From NCBI GenBank assembly GCA_030040395.1, contig JASHTU010000521.1:1-15391 (forward strand): DNA of 15,391 nt, given 5' to 3'. Origin of the DNA: Acidobacteriaceae bacterium. Lineage in GTDB: Bacteria > Acidobacteriota > Terriglobia > Terriglobales > Acidobacteriaceae. Numbering within the stretch: position 1 is the first letter of the stretch; each line of letters starts with the position of its first letter. The translations under genes and the position numbers were made by a program. The notes beneath the pieces were generated by a model. It was given only the letters and a program-made list of their open reading frames with translations, had not been told where the DNA came from and made no database searches. Below are positions 1 through 7,428 of this stretch, piece after piece.

Positions 1-189
1 CTTGCGGGAGCTACGGCGGTGCAGGTGGGCACCGCCAGCTACGCCGACCCGCGCGCCACCGAGCGGCTGGCTCGAGGCCTCGAGTCCTGGTGCCGCAGCC
101 ACTCCGTGGAGCGCGTAGCCAGTCTGACCGGCGCCGTCGAAATTCCCCGGCCTGCCGGCACGCCCTCCGACAGTTCCAAAACGGATTGA
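1..189 (+). CDS. pyrD: Dihydroorotate dehydrogenase, C-terminal end (partial)
   Basis: The first 62 codons are the 3' end of a gene that begins left of the window. The translation opens AGATAVQVGTASYADPRAT and later has VERVASLTGAVE, the C-terminal signature of the class 1 dihydroorotate dehydrogenase catalytic subunit, where the GT(A/S)xxxDP segment lies near the FMN phosphate site. The enzyme oxidises dihydroorotate to orotate in pyrimidine synthesis. The frame ends at TGA 187-189. The last dozen or so residues are a low-complexity, Pro/Ser-rich tail after the recognisable core. It has no functional link to the hydrogenase genes downstream, which are separated by a 264-bp spacer. Only the last fifth or so of the protein is visible, so the subtype is inferred. 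Confidence 0.87.
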   Translation, partial: LAGATAVQVGTASYADPRATERLARGLESWCRSHSVERVASLTGAVEIPRPAGTPSDSSKTD

Positions 190-295
190 GTTCCCTCTAG
201 CTTCTTTGCGGTCGGCCCCTTGGCGTCGCCGGACAGGCTCCGTAGGCGAGGTGACTTACATCATCTCGCTGTCAAGTCCTGACTCCAAAGCGTGA

Positions 296-339
296 TCCAA
301 AACACTTGTGATAGCGCGCACAGCCATCCGTGTTTTGGA
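296..339. promoter_or_regulatory. 10-bp inverted repeat in the pyrD-hyaA spacer
   Basis: The left arm TCCAAAACAC (296-305) is perfectly complementary to the right arm GTGTTTTGGA (330-339), with 24 bases between them. After a single bulged A the pairing continues for about two more base pairs. No T-run follows, so it is not a classic intrinsic terminator for pyrD. It lies about 115 bases before the hyaA start and could be an operator, a leader hairpin or a transcript-end structure. The function is inferred; the symmetry is seen directly. Confidence 0.55.
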
Positions 340-358
340 ATCGGTAATTTCGGTCACA

Positions 359-390
359 TTGGTTGGCGAATTTCTTGGTTGGCGAATTTC
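359..390 (+). repeat. Two exact tandem copies of a 16-bp unit upstream of hyaA
   Basis: The unit TTGGTTGGCGAATTTC occurs at 359-374 and again at 375-390 with no mismatch. A partial third start (TTGGTT) follows at 392-397. The repeat sits 64 bases before the hyaA start codon. It could be a duplicated regulator-binding site or a simple slippage duplication. I see no matching half-sites elsewhere in the window. Confidence 0.8.
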
Positions 391-453
391 CTTGGTTCTA
401 ATGCCCTCCCCATTGTCTGAGGCCTTCGCCGGCGCCGGTTGTGCGAGGTGGGC

Positions 454-1542
454 ATGAGTCACTCCATTTGGCAGTCGATGCAGCAAAAAGGCTATAGCCG
501 CAGAGAGTTCCTCCAGTTCTGCGCCTGGGCCGCGGCCGCGGCCGGGCTGAGCAAAACCGCCGTCGGTCAGGTGGCCGAAGCTTTCGAAAAGAAACAAAAA
601 CCTGTTGTCGTATGGATGCACTATCAGGAGTGCACCGGCTGCAGCGAGTCGTTTATCCGGGCGGCGCATCCCATCGTGGCCGATGTGTTGCTCGACGTGC
701 TCTCGCTCAACTACAGCGAGACCCTGATGGCGCCCTCCGGTTTCCAAGCTGAAAAGAGCCTGGCCGAGAGCATCCGGGACAACAAGGGCAAGTACATCGT
801 GGTGGTGGAGGGAGCAGTTCCCACGCGGGACGGCGGCGTTTACTGCATGATCGGCGGCAAAACCGCGGAGCAGAGCTTACGCACCGTCGCCGCCGACGCG
901 GCCGCCGTTATTGCCTGGGGCAGTTGCGCCGCTTTTGGCGGTGTTCAGGCGGCCAAGCCGAATCCCACCGACGCCGTGCCCATCTCCAAGCTCGTCAACA
1001 AGCCGGTAATCAACGTGCCCGGCTGCCCGCCCATTGCCGACGTGATGATGGGTGTGGCCACGCACATCCTGGTTCTCGGCCAGCTTCCCGCGCTGGACGA
1101 CCAGGGCCGCCCCAAGGAGTTCTACGGGCGCCGCGTTCACGACACCTGCTACCGGCGGCCCAACTACGACGCCGGGCTGTTTGTCGAGTCCTGGGACGAC
1201 GAAAACGCGCGCAAGGGCTATTGCCTCTACAAGATGGGCTGCCGTGGACCGGTCACCTACAACGCCTGCTCGGTGGTGCGTTGGAACGATGGAACCAGCT
1301 CGCCCATCCAGTCCGGCCACGGCTGCATCGGCTGCAGCGAAGCGGCTTTCTGGGATAACGGCCCGTTCTATCAGCATCTGCCTTCGTTCCCCGACTTTGG
1401 GATCGAAAGCACGGCCGACACTGTGGGCACGGTCGTGGGCGTCGCCACCGTGGCCGGCGTCGCCGCCCACGCGGTGGTCACCAACATCCGCAAGCGCAGC
1501 GTGATCGCGGAAGTCCACGCTGAAGATCACAAGGAGTTGTGA
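454..1542 (+). CDS. hyaA: [NiFe] hydrogenase small subunit, group 1 membrane-bound, with Tat signal
   Basis: The small subunit of an uptake hydrogenase passes electrons from the NiFe site through three Fe-S clusters to cytochrome b. An N-terminal twin-arginine signal is visible (SRREFLQ, residues 15-21, then an Ala-rich stretch), so the folded enzyme should be exported to the outer face of the membrane. Proximal cluster ligands are C60 and C63 (ECTGCSES), C158 (WGSC) and C191 (PGCPP). Distal ligands are H229, C232, C257 and C263. Medial ligands are C272, C291 and C294, consistent with a [3Fe-4S] cluster. A hydrophobic C-terminal anchor (TVGTVVGVATVAGVAAHAVV) is followed by IRKR. ATG 454 is chosen because the Tat motif sits at the usual distance and GAGGTG precedes it; a TTG at 439 in the same frame is possible. 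The length of 362 aa is normal. The reading frame is intact, unlike the next two genes. hyaB starts six bases after the stop, so they are one operon. Confidence 0.95.
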   Translation: MSHSIWQSMQQKGYSRREFLQFCAWAAAAAGLSKTAVGQVAEAFEKKQKPVVVWMHYQECTGCSESFIRAAHPIVADVLLDVLSLNYSETLMAPSGFQAEKSLAESIRDNKGKYIVVVEGAVPTRDGGVYCMIGGKTAEQSLRTVAADAAAVIAWGSCAAFGGVQAAKPNPTDAVPISKLVNKPVINVPGCPPIADVMMGVATHILVLGQLPALDDQGRPKEFYGRRVHDTCYRRPNYDAGLFVESWDDENARKGYCLYKMGCRGPVTYNACSVVRWNDGTSSPIQSGHGCIGCSEAAFWDNGPFYQHLPSFPDFGIESTADTVGTVVGVATVAGVAAHAVVTNIRKRSVIAEVHAEDHKEL

Positions 1543-1548
1543 GGAGCT

Positions 1549-3266
<1,718 letters not shown>

Positions 3267-3271
3267 CGGAT

Positions 3272-4006
3272 ATGAGCACAAATGGCCTGGGCGTAAAGGA
3301 CATTTTTCGATTGAACGGCAGCGCGCCGGTCGAGTACCGCCGAGTGTATGTTTGGGAATTGCCGGTGCGCGCCTACCACTGAATCAACGCCATTGCGCTG
3401 GTCCTGCTCTGCGTCACCGGTTTCCTGATCGGCCATCCGATCCGCTTGGTTTACGCGTCGGAGGCCTACCAGCAATACTGGTTCGACTGGGTGCGCTTCG
3501 TTCACTTCGCTTCGGCCCGGGTGTACGTCTTCAATTTCCTGGCCCGCCTTTATTGGGGCTTGGTGGGCAATAAGTACGCCAAGTGGTCCAATTTCTTGCC
3601 GCTGAAACGCTGGCAGCGTCAGGAGATCGCCGACGTCATCAAAACCGACGTGCTTCAGGTCAAGATGCGCGGGCAAATCTCAACCGGCCACAACTCCCTG
3701 GCCGCGTTCATCTACTTCTTCATCTTTCTCGCTTTCTGCGTCCAGACCGTTACCGGCTTCGCCCTTTACTCCAGCATGAGTTCGTCTCGGGTGGCGCATG
3801 TGTTCGCCTGGGTGGTGCCCTTGTTGGGCGGCGAAATGGGCGTGCGCTTCAGGCACCATCTCTTCCTGTGGTTCTTTGTCACCTTCATCATCGTTCACAT
3901 CTATCTTGCCTTCTATCACGACTACATCGAAGGCCGGGGCACGGTATCCTCGCTCATAGGCGGATGGAAGTTTGACCGGGTGGAGAGTGGCGAACAGCCG
4001 AAATAA
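3272..4006 (+). pseudogene. hyaC: Hydrogenase cytochrome b subunit, interrupted by an in-frame TGA
   Basis: This is the di-heme cytochrome b that anchors the hydrogenase and passes electrons to quinone. The frame runs from ATG 3272 to TAA 4004-4006, 244 codons plus stop, with one internal TGA at 3380-3382 (codon 37). The peptide around it is VWELPVRAYH-stop-INAIALVLLCVTGFLIG. Relatives such as HoxZ and HyaC have Trp there (WHWVNALA), so TGG has become TGA. Downstream are the expected membrane segments and heme-ligand histidines: RFVHFASARVYVF, GHNSLAAFIYFFIFLAF, VRFRHHLFLWFFV and IIVHIYLAFYHDY. The start lies five bases after the hyaB stop, and the end overlaps hyaD. Apart from the TGA no residue looks lost. 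Read normally, only a 36-residue peptide would be made, or a protein restarted downstream that lacks the first heme histidine. Confidence 0.9.
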
Positions 4007-4514
4007 GACTCTTGTACTGGGCTTGGGCAACGTCCTTATGGGGGATGAGGGCGTGGGCGTGCACGTGGTGCGCGCTCTTGAACAGCACTCGCTTCCGGCT
4101 GGCGTGGAATGCCTCGATGGCGGCACGGGCGGCTTCGTGCTCCTCGAGCCCCTCCAGAACGCCGACCGCATCATCCTTATTGACGCGGCTGCGGACGGCA
4201 ACCCGCCGGGCACGGTCACCCGCACGACGCCAGGCTTCTCCAGCGATTACCCGCCGACGCTTACCGCTCACGACATCGGCGTCAAAGACCTGCTCGACGC
4301 GTTTTACATGCAGGGCGGCAGCCGGGAAGTCATTCTCTACGCCATCGCCATCGATCCTCATCAGCCCATCCGCATGAGCCTTTCCGAAGAAATAGGCAAA
4401 GCCGCCGCCGAAGCCGAACAGCGTGTCCTCTCCGAGCTGCACGCCGGTTGGAGTGGCCAAAGCTTTCAGCGAGAGAAGGGGAGTTCCGACCTCGGAATCC
4501 GGTCTGTCGAGTAA
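3987..4514 (+). CDS. hyaD: Hydrogenase maturation endopeptidase (HyaD/HybD family)
   Basis: This nickel-sensing peptidase cuts the C-terminal tail from the large subunit once the NiFe site is assembled, and so locks the active site. The family opening LVLGLGNVLMGDEGVGVH is present. The three metal-binding residues known from E. coli HybD (Glu16, Asp62, His93) correspond to Glu21 (in MGDEG), Asp66 (in IILIDA) and His95 (in TAHDIG), counted from GTG 3987. The chosen start overlaps the end of hyaC by 20 bases; TTG 3972 is an alternative that adds five residues. Length is about 175 aa, slightly longer than HybD, with a loosely conserved hydrophilic C-terminus. The frame is intact and ends at TAA 4512-4514. 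Its target tail, after DPCIACAVH, is still encoded in the damaged hyaB. No hypA-F assembly genes are in the window. Confidence 0.93.
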   Translation: MANSRNKTLVLGLGNVLMGDEGVGVHVVRALEQHSLPAGVECLDGGTGGFVLLEPLQNADRIILIDAAADGNPPGTVTRTTPGFSSDYPPTLTAHDIGVKDLLDAFYMQGGSREVILYAIAIDPHQPIRMSLSEEIGKAAAEAEQRVLSELHAGWSGQSFQREKGSSDLGIRSVE

Positions 4515-4646
4515 GGGAGCAAGTAGTAATTATAGGATTGGCGGTTAACTCCGCGCTTTTGAGCTGATCTGCAAAATAGGTGGTGCAATCTTCTGTTCAC
4601 GGCGCCTGACGGCAGGGAAAGCAGGGACTGGCATACAATGTGCCGT

Positions 4647-5048
4647 ATGAATGAGCGGGAGGAATTTCTCCAATACTTCAGGCCCGTGTTCATCGAGATG
4701 GTTGAACGGCTCGAGACGATGACGGGAACTCAGGTCTTGGATGGCCTTCTGGAGGTGAAGGTCGCGCGTAGCATTTACGAAGAGGAGTTCGCTGAGCGGA
4801 TCAAGGAGTTGATTAATGCTGAGCCCCGGGAGCGACCTCGGGTAGCATGGGCCGGGCGAGTCACTCGCGAGGAGTTGGCTTATCTCGGTTCCATTCAGGC
4901 CTTTTTCAATTCTGCTAATAAACTCAGATCGCGGGCGGGAGCAAAAGTGCGGCCCCTGGACGCCTCACCTTTGGTTTTCGGCTCTCTTAAGGATGCGTTG
5001 AATGGGCGGCTTGAATCGCTAAGGAAAAGGCCGAGTGGCGATTCCTAG
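4647..5048 (+). CDS. Small hypothetical protein, helical and charged
   Basis: I do not recognise this protein. From ATG 4647 it is 133 residues (136 from ATG 4638 in the same frame). It is rich in Glu, Arg and Leu, with amphipathic stretches such as FIEMVERLETM and EEEFAERIKELI that suggest a mostly helical, soluble fold. No signal peptide, membrane segment or cysteine motif is visible. TACAAT at 4634-4639 overlaps the upstream ATG and could be a -10 box for a nearly leaderless message starting near 4647, but I see no matching -35. There is no strong Shine-Dalgarno. It ends at TAG 5046-5048, so this genome uses TAG as a terminator. It follows hyaD by about 130 bases on the same strand, but nothing ties it to the hydrogenase. 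The coding call rests on an open frame with a plausible protein composition. Confidence 0.6.
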   Translation: MNEREEFLQYFRPVFIEMVERLETMTGTQVLDGLLEVKVARSIYEEEFAERIKELINAEPRERPRVAWAGRVTREELAYLGSIQAFFNSANKLRSRAGAKVRPLDASPLVFGSLKDALNGRLESLRKRPSGDS

Positions 5049-5112
5049 TAGCTTCGTTCGTCGTATTGGTTTGTTTCTTGCTTTCCTGTCTGAGTCGTCA
5101 TCTACTCGGAAG

Positions 5113-5371
5113 TCACCACCGATAAGCGCCTTCGAAGGTTTGTGCAATCGCGCTTTTCCGCGGCCCTATTAGCCCCAGAAAGTTCCGCAGCGCCCGATCC
5201 ACAGCCCGCATCGTATCAGCATTCATACGCCCGATTGGCGTTCCGATCTTGCTGCGCGGCACAGTAGTCGCCTTGTCCGCCATCACCTGCGAAGGCGGGC
5301 AGCCCCGATTCCTTTCCCGTTGGCGCCGGAATCCGGAACAGTGGCGCATCGTGCAGATCGCTCGTGAGCGG
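5113..5371 (-). pseudogene. MazF/PemK-type toxin remnant, N-terminus lost and frameshifted
   Basis: Two pieces of a MazF-family endoribonuclease lie on the minus strand in different frames. From 5371 down to 5300 the frame reads PLTSDLHDAPLFRIPAPTG followed by KESGL. From 5298 down to 5116 the next frame reads PPSQVMADKATTVPRSKIG and then GRMNADTMRAVDRALRNFLG. Joined, they match the C-terminal two thirds of PemK/MazF toxins of the type with DAPLFRxPVEP, NGLRxPSxxMVDK and RLNRAxxxFLGL. The break is a 1-nt shift at the GGG of 5297-5299. Upstream, the frame meets a TGA and the usual MxRGxVYxxxL start is not recognisable, and no antitoxin gene is seen. An open frame covers 5113-5484 only because the wrong frame happens to stay open over the first piece. 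I read this as a decayed toxin gene, without function. Confidence 0.75.
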
Positions 5372-5592
5372 AGGTTCTCACGAAATTTCTCGTCCAAGGC
5401 GCTGAATTCACGCAACTTCGTTTCTGCGATGGAGCTTTCCCCCAAATTCGGACCATTTTGGGTTGCATTTCCCGCCCCTCTCATCTATTCTCTTTTCATG
5501 CAGTCCACGACCCGCTGTCGCTGTTGTATGCCGCTCTCCGCGGACGGGTGACCTGGGTCTGATTGCTTGCATTTAAATCCACGGTTTCTCCA

Positions 5593-5626
5593 ACGCCCGC
5601 GATTGAGCTTTCGCCAACGCGGGTGT
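5593..5626 (+). promoter_or_regulatory. Leader hairpin upstream of the nitrite/sulfite reductase
   Basis: ACGCCCGCG (5593-5601) pairs with CGCGGGTGT (5618-5626) over nine positions, eight Watson-Crick and one G-U, around a 16-base loop. It ends 25 bases before the reductase ATG and 14 bases before its Shine-Dalgarno. It could be a leader control element or part of an attenuator. No T-run follows the stem. It does not match a riboswitch class that I know. Confidence 0.5.
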
Positions 5627-5650
5627 TTCATTTGCAAACGAGAGGAAATG

Positions 5651-7348
5651 ATGACCGAACCGCTTCCCCAAAAAGAGACGAAAGCGCAACGTACGGAGCG
5701 GCTAAAGCGCGAAAAGAACCCTTGGGCTGCCTTCGACGAAGTGCGCGCTTTCGCTCGCGAAGGCCGTTCCAGCGTTCTGCCTGAGTGGGCTTCTCTCTAC
5801 TTCAAGTGGTGGGGCATCTATACGCAGGGCGATGGCGTAGGCGCCGTTGGCGGCAAGGGCGGCGAGGGCTTGGCCACCGAACACTTCATGATGCGCATCG
5901 GCCTGCCCAACGGCATCGTCTCCGCCGCGCAGCTTCGCCTCATCGGGGGAATTGCCCGCAAGGATGCGCGGAATCTTGCCGACCTCACCACCCGTCAAAG
6001 CATCCAGCTCCACTGGCTGACCATCGATGCGCTGCCTGAGATCGTGGATGCTATCGGCGCGGCCGGCCTTTCGCCCAAGGGGGCGTGCGGCGACGTGGTG
6101 CGCAATGTAACCGGCTGCCCCCTGGCCGGCGTAGCCGCCGACGAGCTCATCGACGCTTCGCCCGTGGCCCTCGAGATTGCGCGCATGCTTAAAGGTAACG
6201 CCGATTTTTACAATCTGCCGCGCAAATTCAAAATCTCCGCGACCGGCTGCCCGTCGTGGTGCAATTACCCCGAGATCAACGATGTTGCCCTCACACCTGC
6301 GGAGCGCGACGGGGAAGTTGGTTTCTCGCTGCGCGTCGGCGGAGGTCTCTCCAACGAGCCGCACCTTGCCGTTCGCCTCGACGCCTTTCTCACCCCGCAG
6401 CAGGCGCCCGCCGCGGTACGCGCCGTCACTGAGATTTTCCGCGATGAGATGGTCCTGCGCGAGAGCCGCGATCGCGCCCGGCTCAAATACCTTTTCATGA
6501 AGGAAGGCTGGACTGCGGAAAGGTTTTTGGCTGAAGTTCAGGCCCGCGTTCCTTTCCGGCTCGATTCGGGAGTTCCCGATGTGGCGCCCGATGACGTTCT
6601 GCGCGACCACGTCGGTATTCACCCCCAGAGCCAGCCGGGCCTGGCTTACGTTGGCGCTTCGGTTCTACGCGGACGCATGACGGGCGAGCAATTGGAGGCC
6701 GTGGCGGAACTCGCCGAACGCTTCGGGAGCGGACGGCTTCGCACCACGGTTGCGCAAAACTTCATCATCATCGACGTTCCCTACAGCAAGACCGGCGAAT
6801 TGGCGCGCGAGCTGGGCCAGATCGGCGTGCGGGTGGAAGGCTCGCCTTTCTGGCGCGGCGCCATCGCCTGCACCGGGACCGAATTCTGCAAGCTCGCCAT
6901 CAGTGAAACCAAGGGCTTCACGCGCTGGCTCGTCGACGAGTTGGAAGAGCGCCTGCCCGAATTCGATGAGCAGCTCAAGCTCCACGTGACCGGCTGCCCT
7001 AACGGCTGCGGCCAGCACTGGATCGCCGACATCGGCCTCGAAGGAAAGAAGATCAAGTTCGAGGGCAAGCTCACCGACGCATATTACTTCTCGCTCGGCG
7101 GAGCGGTTGGCCGGTATGCGGGCATTGCGCGGACCGTGGGCTATCGTTGCCCCGCGCCGCACGTCCCCGACGCCATCGAGCGCCTGCTGCGTCATTATCT
7201 TACCGGCCGCGGGCCCGGCGAGAACCTGCGGTCCTGGTTCGCACGCCACTCCAATGACGAGTTGCGCGCGCAACTGGCGGGCGAGGTGTTGGCCGCGGTC
7301 GAACGCGATCTTTCCCCTGGTCCCGTACCGCACCTGGTAGCCGAGTGA
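5651..7348 (+). CDS. Ferredoxin-type nitrite/sulfite reductase (siroheme and [4Fe-4S])
   Basis: This enzyme makes the six-electron reduction of sulfite to sulfide or nitrite to ammonia in assimilation. The 565-residue protein has the two-fold ferrodoxin-like and siroheme-domain repeat of the family. The first half has SLYFKWWGIYTQGDG, TEHFMMRIGLPNG and GDVVRNVTGCPLAG. The second half has the cofactor cysteines: C407 and C413 in ACTGTEFCKLAI, C449 and C453 in TGCPNGCGQHW. These are the ligands of the cluster bridged to siroheme. An ATG at 5651 is preferred over 5648 because AGAGG ends five bases upstream; a longer frame from 5567 is unlikely to be used. cysG follows 80 bases downstream on the same strand and makes siroheme, which supports the assignment. 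No nitrate transporter, cysH or cysN is present, so nitrite and sulfite cannot be separated here. CKLAI in the first cysteine motif leans to the sulfite-reductase branch, weakly. Confidence 0.92.
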   Translation: MTEPLPQKETKAQRTERLKREKNPWAAFDEVRAFAREGRSSVLPEWASLYFKWWGIYTQGDGVGAVGGKGGEGLATEHFMMRIGLPNGIVSAAQLRLIGGIARKDARNLADLTTRQSIQLHWLTIDALPEIVDAIGAAGLSPKGACGDVVRNVTGCPLAGVAADELIDASPVALEIARMLKGNADFYNLPRKFKISATGCPSWCNYPEINDVALTPAERDGEVGFSLRVGGGLSNEPHLAVRLDAFLTPQQAPAAVRAVTEIFRDEMVLRESRDRARLKYLFMKEGWTAERFLAEVQARVPFRLDSGVPDVAPDDVLRDHVGIHPQSQPGLAYVGASVLRGRMTGEQLEAVAELAERFGSGRLRTTVAQNFIIIDVPYSKTGELARELGQIGVRVEGSPFWRGAIACTGTEFCKLAISETKGFTRWLVDELEERLPEFDEQLKLHVTGCPNGCGQHWIADIGLEGKKIKFEGKLTDAYYFSLGGAVGRYAGIARTVGYRCPAPHVPDAIERLLRHYLTGRGPGENLRSWFARHSNDELRAQLAGEVLAAVERDLSPGPVPHLVAE

Positions 7349-7395
7349 AGAGTGGGACAGAGGATTTTGAGACCGGGAACGACGAATCGAGGACT

Positions 7396-7422
7396 GAGAA
7401 CGGAAAACCGAGAACGGAAAAC
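7396..7422 (+). repeat. Tandem 13-bp repeat just before cysG
   Basis: GAGAACGGAAAAC occurs at 7396-7408 and again at 7410-7422, one base apart. The neighbouring bases from 7350 hold looser AG-rich copies (GAGACCGGGAAC, GAGGACTGAGAACG). The repeat lies within the 80-bp gap between the reductase and cysG and takes the place where a ribosome site for cysG would be expected. I see no hairpin in it. It looks like a microsatellite-type spacer expansion. Confidence 0.75.
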
Positions 7423-7428
7423 TGAATC

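Larger units (their letters stand above)
5049..5650. other. Spacer with toxin remnant and reductase leader
   Basis: Between the small hypothetical gene and the reductase there are about 600 bases with no intact gene. The left part holds the MazF remnant. From 5372 to 5592 I see no supported coding sequence on either strand: short open frames exist, but none resembles a known protein and none has a good ribosome site. The right end, 5593-5650, is the reductase leader with its hairpin and Shine-Dalgarno. Confidence 0.6.

Noticed and set aside
3380..3382. Selenocysteine at the hyaC TGA, as in [NiFeSe] hydrogenases
   Set aside because: In [NiFeSe] enzymes the Sec replaces a C-terminal nickel Cys of the large subunit. 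Here both of those residues are TGC codons (3198, 3207), and the TGA is at a Trp of cytochrome b.
4540..4560. Intrinsic terminator after hyaD
   Set aside because: The stem GCGG/CCGC (4541-4544, 4551-4554) is only four base pairs and the T-run is four bases broken by G, which is too weak to claim.
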